Shown here piece after piece: positions 32,864 through 43,620 of a stretch of DNA of 64,000 nt. The notes under the pieces are model-generated. The model had not been told where the DNA came from and did no database searches. It saw nothing but the letters and a program-made list of their open reading frames with translations. The first letter of the stretch is position 1, and every line of letters begins with the position of its first letter. Made by a program: the position numbers and the translations under genes. Source of the DNA: Plumapathes pennacea (taxonomy: Eukaryota > Cnidaria > Anthozoa > Antipatharia > Myriopathidae); contig OZ038466.1 of assembly GCA_964036295.1 (NCBI GenBank), positions 25,189,997 through 25,253,996 on the forward strand, in the 5' to 3' direction.

Positions 32864-34024
32864 TATTTGCTCAGATAAAACTTTAAAATACAAGACATGA
32901 GTGGTCACACCTTTAAGTTACATTGGACAGTTCAGGAGTTGGAGGTGAACACTGTTATTAGAATGTACCCATTGAGAGCTTTCATTTGAGTGGTCACATT
33001 AGGACAGTGCAATTTTCTATAGGCTTGGGGCCTTGGCAGTAACATTAATATGTGCCTGATGATCAAAAATCTAAGTGTTATTGGGAGAATTTGGAGTTTA
33101 GCGAGTCTGGACTTAACTTAATAAAGGGGCAGGAGAAATTAGATAACTTGCTATTTTATTAACCCTTTCCATCCCGAATTTTTGAAATAGTTTATAAAGA
33201 AAATGTATGAAAGTGACCAAGCTGATTGAGGTGAATGATCATTCCGTCAGGTTTCATCCAGAAAGCTAGAAAATGCCAATCATGCTCTATAGAATATCTC
33301 TGAGCTTGGTTACCCGGGGTGAACCAAATTTTTTCTCTCGTGCTCTTGTTCAACAAGAGTGCAGAGTTTTGATCAAAGACTAGCTAAAAAGTTTGTGCCG
33401 TCAAACCTAAAACGGAGGTACATATAAAAACGTAGGTTTTCAAAAACGGTTCGCAAAGAGACTTTCGAAAAACGGATGCATTTCAAATGAAAACGTGTGG
33501 ACGGGTAACTCGAAAACGGAAGATTAACGTGGACGGGCGAAAAAAAGCGTAGGCCGAATACAATGTAAATTAGCTGAAACAATAGATTATACTTATAGTA
33601 GTGAGCAAAAAGCTTCTCATTTTCAGACTTAAAATGACAAAAAGTCATCGATCTAACACAGGATTAGCCTACTCGTGCTTCGAACAACTGGACCCCGGCG
33701 AGAAAACGAAAAAATGAAAACTGATGTATTGCTCGCGAGTAAATAGAGGCTTGCCGTATCTCTCGTGACTGCATTTGCCATTTTCATTGGAAATTATTGC
33801 GTTTAAAACTCATAATGGACTGCAGAGGTGAAAGAAATATTAACAGTTACGGAGCAATTCGTATGTCGCTTTTCAATTGTTTGTAACAAAAAAAAAGATA
33901 AGGCAATTTGTAACAGTTGTTGCGATTAGAATTGTACCGAAACACGCTGAAGTATATGAGCAAATTCAGTATTTTTCTTCTCTTTAGCATTAATTATATA
34001 CTCAAACATTTCAGTCTGCATTTT
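32864..34024. other. Intergenic, dispersed repeats only
   Basis: The 32900-33000 segment (GAGAGCTTTCATTTGAGTGG and GACAGTTCAGGAG) recurs at 26300-26350. The stretch 33410-33545 resembles the repeat at 30378. I see no gene. Confidence 0.5.
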
Positions 34025-34714
34025 CTATTGTTCACTTTGCTCTGTCACTTGTCCTGGCGCATGATTTGCCTGCTGCTGGCCGCCTTTTCCTTCTGTCACG
34101 GCGGCCGTACTCGCGTCTTCTTTCCACTTGTGCACTGACATTCCAGCCTTCTTCTTCGAGCAGAATACTTCTTCTTTCACAGAACCCGGTACCTGTGGGA
34201 CGTAGTTAGTGTATGTCATAGGACTGCATGTTGTCCAATTTGGAAATGATTGGATGAGAAAAATCCCGAGGACTGCCAAAATTTGACGATGCCGCGGGAC
34301 GAGTCTATTTTGGCAGTCGGGGGAACTTTTCGAATTAAATTATTTCCAAATTGGACAGTATGTAGTCCTACAATGTATGAGGTTTGGAGTGTACAATATA
34401 ATTATGGTTACCATGAGAGCTACATCAGTCGAACGTACGTTACACTATCTCGTGTCCTGAAAATAATTCTACTTTCGTACCGCAGTGGTTGTGAACCTCT
34501 CTCCGCCCTGCATGGGTCCCTTGTCAGGAGAATTGCAATTCTCCTGAAGACTTTCCATTTCAGCTCCTCTATTAGTAGGCAGTGGCTCTCTTCTCTCTAA
34601 ATATTTTCTCTCTAAATTTCTTAGGCGCTCTCGCTGCTCGTCTATTCGTTTTGACAACGCAAGCAGCGACGGGGGATTAGTATACTGAGTGGGTTTCTGG
34701 TTTTTTCTTGCCAT
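34025..34714 (-). CDS. Divergent relative of the tandem family, probable two-exon gene
   Basis: The first frame (34714-34469) starts MARKNQKPTQY. It contains PSLLALSKRIDEQRERLRNL, which parallels the tandem copies' VSLLEMSRRVDDRRARLRRL. In the ORF it stops after 81 residues. A donor at about 34483 would splice in phase to 34192-34025 (VPGSVKEEVFCSKKKAG...), ending TEQSEQ. The intervening sequence holds a palindromic element (34218-34374), which fits an intron. Function unknown; charged and probably helical. The splice is inferred. Confidence 0.45.
34218..34374. mobile_element. Palindromic MITE-like element
   Basis: Arms run from CATAGGACTGCATGTTGTCC inward and are mirrored by GGACAGTATGTAGTCCTA. 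The inner parts ATTTTGGCAGTCGGG and CCCGAGGACTGCCAAAAT also pair. Confidence 0.7.
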
Positions 34715-36724
34715 TTTCGTTTCTTGCTCAAGTGGTGAAAAGTAATTTAACCTGCAATTGATGTGGATAACTCAGCACCTAATGGCCAAATAATTGATCG
34801 CTAGCTCTTAAAAGGAGATTACCCTTTCGCTGGCAGTTAGTTGTAATTTAGAACTAATTAATTGTGGGAGGTTTTAATTAGTCACCTAAACCATGTTTCT
34901 GAATATCGTTACTAACAACTGTGTAATTTGAAGAATTCTTGTATTATCATTAGCGGAGTGAGTTTACGACCAATCGTTTTCTGTTCGTTTTTGGTCGTCC
35001 ACACTTTAAAAATGCTGGCAAAGTGTGGAAGGAAGAAAACGGAAAGGAAAGTTTTGGTTTTCAAAGAATTCTGGACTAGTGTGGTTACAATAGGTTAATT
35101 AAAAACGTCGGGTTAACTAATAACGATAATGAAACTAGTTCCATTTGAGAGTTCATCTGGCCGCTTTTTTTTTTTTTTCTTGTCAGTTCTTCTTGGAGAG
35201 AAAGGGATTACTGCGAAGTTCTGCAAAAGCTATGTTCATTGTGTATCATTCATGTGTATTTTAAATGAGAACTTTATGCAAAAGAAAATCATTTAAAAAT
35301 TAGTTATTTGTTTGCATTTTTCTTACGAGTTTCATTTTCTCTTTTTGGACATTTCATACTTACGGAAACTCTGTTCACAAAATCATGTTGCTCATCTTAT
35401 TCCCAGCCGCATTACCGATACCACCGGAATACGTTTTTCGGCCTTGTGGTCGACATCTTATTTTTGAGTCAGCGGCCATTGCAAAAATACTATGGATGCA
35501 AGTGAAGACTTTGTACTTTACCCAGATTTAGGAATCGATACTCGACTATAAATTAGTCCAGTGAATTCAAACATACATTGTGCACAAGAAAAACGGGGCT
35601 AATGCACACAAGAAAACCTTTACGAACGCTGACCAACGGTGGTGACGTCAAGTACCGTGTTTCCGGGATGTCGCCATTACCTTGTGAAGCGGGTCTAAAT
35701 TCAAACTTTCCATTCCGTTTCACGATAAATAACGAGTGTGATATATGTTTTGGGATGTGTGCAGGAAGATTCTTTATTATATACATACTGAGACATACTC
35801 ACGAAAAAGCCATATCGTAAAATTTCGTACGCAAATGAGTTCTAGCCAATGAGAGGCCGCGAACGACGCTTTTCACACGTGAAAAAAATCGTTCGTCCAA
35901 TCACAAGCTGCGAACGACGATTTTTCACTACTTTTAAAGGGTTTCCCGGTCCCATCATAAATGTCTCAGTATGTATATAATAAACAGAAAACATCATGGA
36001 AAGTGCTTTGTACAGTTTTTATTCACTCGTTGTTTCGTATCATAAAACTCACTCGCTCGCAAAGCCTCGCTCGTTCGTTTTATGATACTTCACAACTCGT
36101 GAATAAAAACCGTACGCGCGCACTTTCCATGAAGTAATCTCTATTTATTTGCTTCGTTTTCCTTACCCTAAGGAACGGTCGGCTAAATTTAAATGCACAA
36201 CGATTCTTCGATCACTGGAAACAATGGGTTAAACACTGCTAAAGAACTACCCTGGTTCCAGAGGTCCTTATATTGCTCCTTTAAGAGTTTTCCGACAATA
36301 ACGGCGGCGACGACGCGAGCAAAAAGGACCCCTGGGCTTGCGAGGTAGCAGCCTCACTTTCATCAGTTCACAATCTAAACGTTGTCGCTGATTTGTTAAT
36401 CGCCTCGTAACCATCGTAACTGAAAGCTACTTCGTTTTGATTGGCTCTTTCAAACCGGTTTTACTAGTTCTGTTTGACAAACAAATGGCGTGCGCGAAGA
36501 ACTGGAAGAGATAAATAATTTGGGCTTCGAACAACCCAGCCCAGATGTTTATATACTATCCTTATTTTAAAGCAACTTGCTTTTCCGTTCCTCTAGTTGG
36601 GGATTGCAAATCAATAATAACTTGAGTTCGATTAACAAAAAATAGGCACAAATACCGCCAACCCTTCCACAGGCGTTGGGTTATAACAGTTATAGTGTCG
36701 TTTTCTTTTTTCTTGATTGAATGT
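34715..36724. other. Intergenic stretch flanking the tandem array
   Basis: Contains a GAAAACGGAAAGG-type repeat near 34958-35090, a diverged array spacer near 35680-35780 and the composite MITE below. No supported gene. Confidence 0.5.
35774..36147. mobile_element. Composite MITE, copy 1 of a near-identical pair
   Basis: 374 bp, essentially the same as 50220-50593. It is two inverted-repeat modules side by side. The first is bounded by TATATACATACTGAGACAT and ATGTCTCAGTATGTATATA. The second is bounded by CATGGAAAGTGC and GCACTTTCCATG. CCAAT-box-like sequences are inside. It is non-coding. Confidence 0.85.
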
Positions 36725-36886
36725 TCAAAGTCTCTTTTTTAAAACACGAGCGGTCCTCCTGTTGCTGGCCGTTGGGTCCGTTGCTTCACAAATAGCCACT
36801 CGTCGAAATGCGGCAGTTGTTTGCGTGTTGTTCCGGTGTCCTCCGTTTTCATGCTGATCTTGTAGTTGGATTTCTAGATCAATTTC
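36725..36886 (-). pseudogene. Truncated fifth copy of the tandem gene family
   Basis: Matches the last ~54 codons of the copy at 38487-39092. The match then breaks abruptly at GATCAATTTC, where unrelated sequence and a LINE fragment follow. The 5' part of the gene is gone. Confidence 0.8.
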
Positions 36887-36908
36887 AAGAAAATTTACAT
36901 TATGAAAA

Positions 36909-37144
36909 TAATTAAATATTCATATATTTCTCAGTTTACTTTTAAAAGTTAAAAAGGAATCTTCAGCTATATCCTTTGGAAGATCGTTCCATTCTTTAAG
37001 AATCCTGACGAAAAAAGAATGATAAAAACAATCAAGTTTTGCTCTCGGTCTTCTCAATTTGAGGGAATGGTTCGCTCTAATTGTTAAAATTGGTAAAAAT
37101 ATGATTTGGTGATTTGTAGCTTTTTTGTTTACAATTCTGTCCAT
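36909..37144 (-). mobile_element. LINE (non-LTR retrotransposon) 3' end of reverse transcriptase ORF
   Basis: The frame reads SLKLRRPRAKLDCFYHSFF then VRILKEWNDLPKDIAEDSFL and FKSKLRNI, followed by a stop. The pattern FF-R-W-LP-S-FK-L is the usual C-terminus of LINE reverse transcriptases. It is a 5'-truncated fragment next to the broken fifth gene copy. Its left-hand sequence (around GATTTGGTGATTTGTAGC) recurs as a stub in each array spacer. Confidence 0.7.
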
Positions 37145-37280
37145 TCCGTTTCGCGATCAATAACGTTCGTGATATGTGTTGGACTGTGTCCAGGGAGATT
37201 TATATTTGCTTCTTTTTCCATACTCTAAAGGAACGGTCTAAATTATAATGCACAACAATTCTCCACTGGAAACATTGGAA

Positions 37281-37584
37281 TTTATTATATACACACGAGT
37301 GTTTTACTGGAAAATATACCGTGTGTAAAATCCATACGAAACTACATCCGGGACCCGAGTGGCGTATTTTCCATATCCTCACTAGTGAGGATATCGTTGG
37401 CATCATTTCCCGCTTTTGCACGGTTGTTTATGCAATTTCTCGTAAAACACTCGTGTCTAATATAATAAAAAGAAAATTACACGGCAGCTTGAAGATATGA
37501 CTTTTATTTTCAAGTGGTTAAAACAATATTTTACCACTCGAAAATAAAATTCATATCTTCGCGCCACCGTGTAATATCCTCTAT
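37281..37584. mobile_element. Composite MITE with ACACGAGTGTTTTAC ends, copy 1
   Basis: Ends ACACGAGTGTTTTACTGG and GTAAAACACTCGTGT form inverted repeats. A second palindromic module (ATTACACGGC.. / ..GCCACCGTGTAAT) is attached. A close copy is at 63569-63872. Confidence 0.8.
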
Positions 37585-38486
37585 TTAATTTGCCGTAGTG
37601 TATGCACTGAATAAGAACATGATTGAATATGCAATAACATGATGTAAGAAGTAAACAAGAAGGTCACTAATCAGCACCCGAAGCAACAGATGTTCGATAA
37701 ACATAAAAATAAACTCGAGGTGGGATAGGCCGGAGTATATGTGGCCAATCGGCTCGGACCTGGTGCCCTTCAAGCCTGCGGGGCGGAAAAAAATATCGTC
37801 TGCAAAACCAATCACAGGTTGTTTCAACAGCGACCAATAATCACGAATAATATGGGCAGGTGTTACCTTTATGTTACTTTTTGATTAATTGATTAATTGA
37901 CAAAGCCTTGACGTCATGGAAGTCGTTTGTCGGCTTCTTCGGTTTCACAGTCGGTACTTTTCGGGCTCTCCAAAAACACGATCAAAACGTGCTTGATATG
38001 TGCTGGAATGTGTCCAGCAAGATTTTTACTTGCTTCCTTTTCCTTACCCTAAAGGAACGTCGGCTAAATTATAATGCGCACTAACTGGAAAAATTGGGTT
38101 AAACAATGCTAAAGAACATGATTGAACATGCAATAATATGAAGAAAAAAGTAAATTGAATAATATATAAATATACCACAAACTAAACAATATGTTAGAAA
38201 TACTTTGAAAAAATAAAATCAAAACGAAACCATTAAAATCAGAAGCGACGCACCTGCGCGTGCGTTTGTCAAGAGAATATTCAGTAAACATGAGCAAACT
38301 AGACACTTTTATCTAGATGTTTTTATACTTTCTTTATTCTAAAGCAACTTGCTTTTCCGTTTCTCTAGTTGGGGATTGCAAATCAATAATAACTTGAGTT
38401 CGATTAACAAAAAATAGACACAAATATCGCTAATCCTTCCACAAGCGTTGGTTTATAACAGTCAGTGTTTTTTCTTGATTGAATTT

Positions 38487-39092
38487 TCAAAGTCTCTTTT
38501 TTAAAACACGAGCGGTCCTCCTGTTGCTGGCCGTTGGGTTCGTTGCTTCACAAATAGCCACTCGTCGAAATGCGGCAGTTGTTTGCGTGTTGTTCCGGTG
38601 TCCTCCGTTTCCCTGCTGATCTTGTAGTTGGATTTCTAGATCAATTTCTCTTACAATTCGCCTGTACTCCATGGTGTTTTTGTCCCAGGTCGAGCTGCTT
38701 GTTGTAGTTACGTGGAAAACCTGGTGTGTTGCTTCCCTTTCATGGCGAGTCACTACCTGCAATTGGTCTTGGCCGTTAACCTGTGTAACAACTGCGTTTC
38801 TCCTCCCTGGACGTGTCTCCTCTCTCGAAACGACACGCACACGAGCAAGCAGACTCTGGTCGCCGTTATGTCTCTCCAAACGTGGGCCATTCCCAGCAAT
38901 TCCATACTTTCTGTGTCGTTCTTGTTTATCTATGGGAGAAAAAGGACAGAACGGCGACTCTTCTTGGCTTTGGTTGCTAATGACTGGCCATCGGCTGTCG
39001 GCGTAGTCCTCCGCGAGACGTCTGAGCCTGGCCCGTCTGTCATCTACTCGCCTGCTCATTTCAAGAAGCGAAACCGGTTTCGAAAAAGACAT
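38487..39092 (-). CDS. Tandem family copy 1 (201 aa, unknown function)
   Basis: Intronless frame beginning MSFSKPVSLLEMSRRVDDRR and ending ARVLKKRL. It is charged, Arg/Gln rich and probably helical at about residues 8-35. The middle contains PRLERHNGDQ and RVRVVSREETRPGRR, the C-terminal half IVREIDLEIQLQDQQGNGGH. No signal peptide or membrane segment. No family recognised. An AATAAA signal on the coding strand lies about 150 bp past the stop (38333-38338). Upstream are a TATA-like TTATATAG, the GAAA-repeat element at 39197-39211 and an inverted CCAAT box near 39240. Four copies keep open frames with in-frame indels, which argues that the protein is used. Confidence 0.7.
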   Translation of the reverse strand: MSFSKPVSLLEMSRRVDDRRARLRRLAEDYADSRWPVISNQSQEESPFCPFSPIDKQERHRKYGIAGNGPRLERHNGDQSLLARVRVVSREETRPGRRNAVVTQVNGQDQLQVVTRHEREATHQVFHVTTTSSSTWDKNTMEYRRIVREIDLEIQLQDQQGNGGHRNNTQTTAAFRRVAICEATNPTASNRRTARVLKKRL

Positions 39093-39196
39093 ATTTAGTG
39101 TTACTTAACTGTTATGATCGTACTGGGTGAGTGATAATTCTCTCTTGGTCGAGCAGCACACGAATTGTGTAATTACTATATAAATTTGATGATAAT

Positions 39197-39211
39197 GAAA
39201 GTGAAACCGAA
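39197..39211. promoter_or_regulatory. ISRE/IRF-like element, copy 1
   Basis: GAAAGTGAAACCGAA: three GAAA-type half-sites at 2-nt spacing, matching the IRF consensus GAAANNGAAA. It lies about 105 bp upstream of the copy 1 start codon, just upstream of its TATA-like sequence. Confidence 0.55.
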
Positions 39212-39379
39212 GTGCGTGGGATAGGCTGGCATGTATCAGCGGCCAATCAGCTTGGATCGACCTAGTCGGATGTATTCGTTTAATTAACTTTTAGATCCAC
39301 CGACAATAAAGTACACAAGCGTGGGTCCAGACCAGTTTACAGAAATCGACCAGAGTTTCGGAACTTAGGGTCAAGTAAC

Positions 39380-39960
39380 GGTGCATTTTGATTTGGTGAT
39401 TTGTAGCTTTTTTGTTTACAATTCTGTTCATTCCGTTTCACGATCAATAACATATCATGATATGTGTTGGACTGTGTCCAGGGAGATTTATATTTGCTTC
39501 TTTTTCCATACTCTAAAGGAACGGTCTAAATTATAATGCACAACAATTCTCCACTGGAAAAATTGAAATGTAATTTTCCGTAGTGTATGCACTGCGAGCA
39601 TGATTGAATATGCAATAACGGGATGTAAGAAGTAAACTAATACAGATGAACAAGCCGATATCAACATGAGATTTATACAACGAACCAAAAACAATATGTT
39701 AGAAATAATCAGAAAAGAAAACAGTCAGAAGGAGTACACTGTTTTATTTGTCGGAAGCCAAGAGAATATTCACAAACAGAATATTAATAAAACAAACCAA
39801 CAGTGTTAGAAATAACTTTGAAAAAAGAAAATCAAACGAAAAAATTAAAATCAGAAGCGACGCACCTGCGCGTGCGTTTGTCAAGAGAATATTCAGTGAA
39901 CATGAGCAAACTATACACTTTTTTTCTAGATGTTTTTATACTTTCTTTATTCTAAAGCAA
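39380..39960. repeat. Array spacer with LINE stub
   Basis: Spacer sequence shared by the units (also about 40980-41250 and 42305-42880). It begins with the LINE-derived GATTTGGTGATTTGTAGC stub, continues with GTTGGACTGTGTCCAGGGAG, and ends in the 3' flank of the next gene copy. Confidence 0.7.
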
Positions 39961-40099
39961 CTTGCTTTTCCGTTTCTCTAGTTGGGGATTGCAAATCAAT
40001 AATAACTTGAGTTCGATTAACAAAAAATAGACACAAATGTCGCTAATCCTTCCACAAGCGTTGGTTTATAACAGTCAGTGTTTTTTCTTGAGTGAATTT

Positions 40100-40708
40100 T
40101 CAAAGTCTCTTTTTTAAAACACGAGCGGTCCTCCTGTTGCTGGCCGTTGGGTCCGTTGCTTCACAAATAGCCACTCGTCGAAATGCGGCAGTTGTTTGCG
40201 TGTTGTTCCGGTGTCCTCCGTTTCCCTGCTGATCTTGTAGTTGGATTTCTAGATCAATTTCTCTTACAATTCGCCTGTACCCCATGGTGTTTTTGTCCCA
40301 GGTCGAGCTGCTTGTTGTAGTTACGTGGAAAACCTGGTGTGTTGCTTCCCTTTCATGGCGAGTCACTACCTGCAATTGGTCTTGGCCGTTAACCTGTGTA
40401 ACAACTGCGTTTCTCCTCCCTGGACGTGTCTCCTCTCTCGAAACGACACGCACACGAGCAAGCAGACCCTGGTCGCCGTTATGTCTTTCCAAACGTGGGC
40501 CATTCCCAGCAATTCCATACCTTTTGTGTCGTCGTTCTTGTTTATTTATGGGAGGCAAAGGACAGAACGGCGACTCTTCTTGGCTTTGGTTGTTAATGAC
40601 TGGCCATCGGCTGTCGGCGTAGTCCTCAGCGAGACGTTTGAGCCTGGCCCGTCTGTCATCTACTCGCCTGCTCATTTCAAGAAGCGAAACCGGTTTCGAA
40701 AAAGACAT
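40100..40708 (-). CDS. Tandem family copy 2 (202 aa)
   Basis: As copy 1, about 95% or more identical by eye. It has RRHKRYG where copy 1 has RHRKYG, an in-frame insertion of one codon. Keeps the WDKNTMGYRR segment. The TATA-like TTATATATTAA and the element at 40814-40828 lie upstream. Confidence 0.7.
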   Translation of the reverse strand: MSFSKPVSLLEMSRRVDDRRARLKRLAEDYADSRWPVINNQSQEESPFCPLPPINKQERRHKRYGIAGNGPRLERHNGDQGLLARVRVVSREETRPGRRNAVVTQVNGQDQLQVVTRHEREATHQVFHVTTTSSSTWDKNTMGYRRIVREIDLEIQLQDQQGNGGHRNNTQTTAAFRRVAICEATDPTASNRRTARVLKKRL

Positions 40709-40813
40709 ATTTAGTGTTACTTAACTGTTATGGTCGTACTGGGTGAGTGAATACTTCTCTCTTGGTCGAGCAGCACACGAATTGTGTGGTTAATATATAA
40801 GTGCGATGAAAAG

Positions 40814-40828
40814 GAAAGTGAAACCGAA
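40814..40828. promoter_or_regulatory. ISRE/IRF-like element, copy 2
   Basis: GAAAGTGAAACCGAA, identical to the copy 1 element, inside the longer GGAAAGTGAAACCGAAGTG. It sits about 106 bp upstream of the copy 2 start. Confidence 0.55.
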
Positions 40829-41399
40829 GTGGGATAGGCTGGCATGTATCAGTGGCCAATCAGCTTGTATCGATCTTGTCGGATGTATTCCGACAATGAC
40901 GTACACAGGTGTGGGTCCAAACCGGTTTACAGAAACCGACCAGAGTTTTAAAATTTATATGGGTCGAGTAACGGTACAATTTGATTTGGTGATTTGTAGC
41001 TTTTTTTGTTTACAATTCTGTCCATTCCGTTTCGCGATCAATAGCGTTCGTGATATGTGTTGGACTGTGTCCAGGGAGATTTATATTTGCTTCTTTTTCC
41101 ATACTCTAAAGGAACGGTCTAAATTATAATGCACAACAATTCTCCACTGGAAACATTGGAATTTAATTTGCCGTAGTGTATGCACTGCTTAAGAACATGA
41201 TTGAATATGCAATAACATGATGTAAGAAGTAAACAAGGCGAGATCAACATATTGCAGATTGCTTTTCCGTTTCTCTGGCTGAGGATTGCAAATCCGTCGA
41301 TGATAACTTGGATGCGATCAGACAAAATAGGTGCAAATACCGCTAATCCTTCCACAAGCGTTGGTTTATAACAGTCAGTGTTTTTTCTTGATTGAATTT

Positions 41400-42005
41400 T
41401 CAAAGTCTCTTTTTTAAAACACGAGCGGTCCGCCTGTAGCTGGCCGTTGGGTCCGTTGCTTCACAAATAGCCACTCGTCGAAATGCAACAGTTGTTTGCG
41501 TGTTGTTCCGGTGTCCTCCGTTTCCCTGCTGATCTTGTAGTTGGATTTCTAGATCAATTTCTCTTACAATTCGCCTCTGCTCCATGTTGTTTTTCCTGGT
41601 CGAGCTGCTTGTTGCGGTTACGTGGAAAACCTGGTGTGTTGCTTCCCTTTCATGTCGAGTCACTACCTGCAATTGGTCTTGGCCGTTAACCTGTGTAACT
41701 ACTGCGTTTCTCCTCCTTGAGCGTGTCTCCTCTCTCGAAACGACACGCACGCGAGCAAGCAGACCCTGGTCGCCGTTATGTCTCTCCAAGCGTGGGCCAT
41801 TCCCAGCAATTCCATACTTTCTGTGTCGTCGTTCATGTTTATCTATGGGAGGAAAGGGACAGAACGGCGACTCTTCTTGGCTTTGGTTGTTAATGACTGG
41901 CCATCGGCTGTCGGCGTAGTCCTCCGCGAGACGTCTGAGCCTGGCCCGTCTGTCATCTACTCGCCTGCTCATTTCAAGAAGCGAAACCGGTTTCGAAAAA
42001 GACAT
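41400..42005 (-). CDS. Tandem family copy 3 (201 aa)
   Basis: As copy 1, but with TATSSSTRKNNMEQRR in place of TTTSSSTWDKNTMEYRR and RSRR for RPGRR; changes are in frame. Copies 3 and 4 share these features and form a subgroup. The TATA-like sequence is weaker (TAAATAG). Confidence 0.7.
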   Translation of the reverse strand: MSFSKPVSLLEMSRRVDDRRARLRRLAEDYADSRWPVINNQSQEESPFCPFPPIDKHERRHRKYGIAGNGPRLERHNGDQGLLARVRVVSREETRSRRRNAVVTQVNGQDQLQVVTRHEREATHQVFHVTATSSSTRKNNMEQRRIVREIDLEIQLQDQQGNGGHRNNTQTTVAFRRVAICEATDPTASYRRTARVLKKRL

Positions 42006-42109
42006 ATTTAGTGTTACTTAACTGTTATGGTCGTACTGGGTAAGTGATAATTCTCTCTTGGTCGAGCAGCACACGAATCGTGTAATTACTATTTAGGTTT
42101 GATGATAAT

Positions 42110-42124
42110 GAAAGTGAAACCGAA
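42110..42124. promoter_or_regulatory. ISRE/IRF-like element, copy 3
   Basis: GAAAGTGAAACCGAA, the same 15-mer and about the same distance (105 bp) from the copy 3 start codon. Confidence 0.55.
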
Positions 42125-43017
42125 GTGGGCGGGATAGGCTGGCGATCATGTATCAGTGGCCAATCAGCTTGGATCGACCTTGTCGGATGTATTTCGTTTG
42201 ATTAACTTTTAGATCCACCGACAATAAAGTACACAAGTGTGGGTCCAGACCAGTTTACAGAAATCGACCAGAGTTTCAGAACTTAGGGTCAAGTAACGGT
42301 GCATTTTGATTTGGTGATTTGTAGCTTTTTTTGTTTACAATTCTGTTCATTCCGTTTCACGATCAATAACATATCATGATATGTGTTGGACTGTGTCCAG
42401 GGAGATTTATATTTGCTTCTTTTCCCATACTCTAAAGGAACGGTCTAAATTATAATGCACAACAATTCTCCACTGGAAAAATTGAAATGTAATTTTCCGT
42501 AGTGTATGCACTTCTTAAGAGCATGATTGAATATGCAATAACGGGATGTAAGAAGTAAACTAATACAGATGAACAAGCCGATATCAACATGAGATTTATA
42601 CAACGAACCAAAAACAATATGTTAGAAATAATCAGAAAAGAAAACAGACAGAAGCAGTACACTGTTTTATTTGTGGGAAGTCAAGAGAATATTCATAAAC
42701 AGAATATTAGTAAAACAAACCAACAATATGTTAGAAATACTTTGAAAAAAGAAAATCAAACGAAAAAATTAAAATCAGAAGCGACGCACCTGCGCGTGCG
42801 TTTGTCAAGAGAATATTCAGTGAACATGAGCAAACTATACACTTTTTTCTAGATGTTTTTTTACTTTCTTTATTCTAAAGCAACTTTTCCGTTTCTCTAG
42901 TTGTGGATTGCAAATCAATAATAACTTGGATTTGATCAGACAAAATTGGCACAAATACCGCTAATCCTTCCACAAGCGTTGGTTTATAACAGTCAGTGTT
43001 TTTTCTTGATTGAATTT

Positions 43018-43620
43018 TCAAAGTCTCTTTTTTAAAACACGAGCGGTCCTCCTGTTGCTGGCCGTTGGGTCCGTTGCTTCACAAACAGCCACTCGTCGAA
43101 ATGCGGCAGTTGCTTGCGTGTTGTTATAGTGTCCTCCGTTTCCCTGCTGATCTTGTAGTTGGATTTCTAGATCAATTTCTCTTACAATTCGCCTCTGCTC
43201 CATGGTGTTTTTCCTGGTCGAGCTGCTTGTTGCGGTTACGTGGAAAACCTGGTGTGTTGCTTCCCTTTCATGTCGAGTCACTACCTGCAATTGGTCTTGG
43301 CCGTTAACCTGTGTAACTACTGCGTTTCTCCTCCTTGAGCGTGTCTCCTCTCTCGAAACGACACGCACGCGAGCAAGCAGACCCTGGTCGCCGTTATGTT
43401 TCTCCAAACGTGGGCCATTCCCAGCAATTCCATACTTTCTGTGTCGTTCTTGTTTATCTATGGAATGCAAAGGACAGAACGGCGACTCTTCTTGGCTTTG
43501 GGTGTTAATGACTGGCCGTCGGCTGTCGGTGTATTCCTCCGCGAGACGTCTGAGCCTGGCCCGTCTGTCATTTACTCGCCTGCTCATTTCTTGAAGTGAA
43601 AGCGGTTTTGAAAAAGGCAT
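43018..43620 (-). CDS. Tandem family copy 4 (200 aa)
   Basis: Starts MPFSKPLSLQEMSRRVNDRR, so it is the most diverged of the four at the N-terminus. It ends in the same LKKRL. Its upstream region differs from copies 1-3: it has GGGATAGGGCGGAGTATATG and a CCAGTCAG box instead of the GAAA-repeat element. The same alternative upstream block occurs alone at about 37660-37800, next to the broken fifth copy. Confidence 0.68.
   Translation of the reverse strand: MPFSKPLSLQEMSRRVNDRRARLRRLAEEYTDSRRPVINTQSQEESPFCPLHSIDKQERHRKYGIAGNGPRLEKHNGDQGLLARVRVVSREETRSRRRNAVVTQVNGQDQLQVVTRHEREATHQVFHVTATSSSTRKNTMEQRRIVREIDLEIQLQDQQGNGGHYNNTQATAAFRRVAVCEATDPTASNRRTARVLKKRL

Noticed and set aside
38671..39006. 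Antisense ORFs conserved opposite each tandem gene copy (also 40284, 41584, 43202)
   Set aside because: They stay open because the copies are nearly identical and the sense strand is constrained; Cys/Trp-rich translation has no sign of its own selection.
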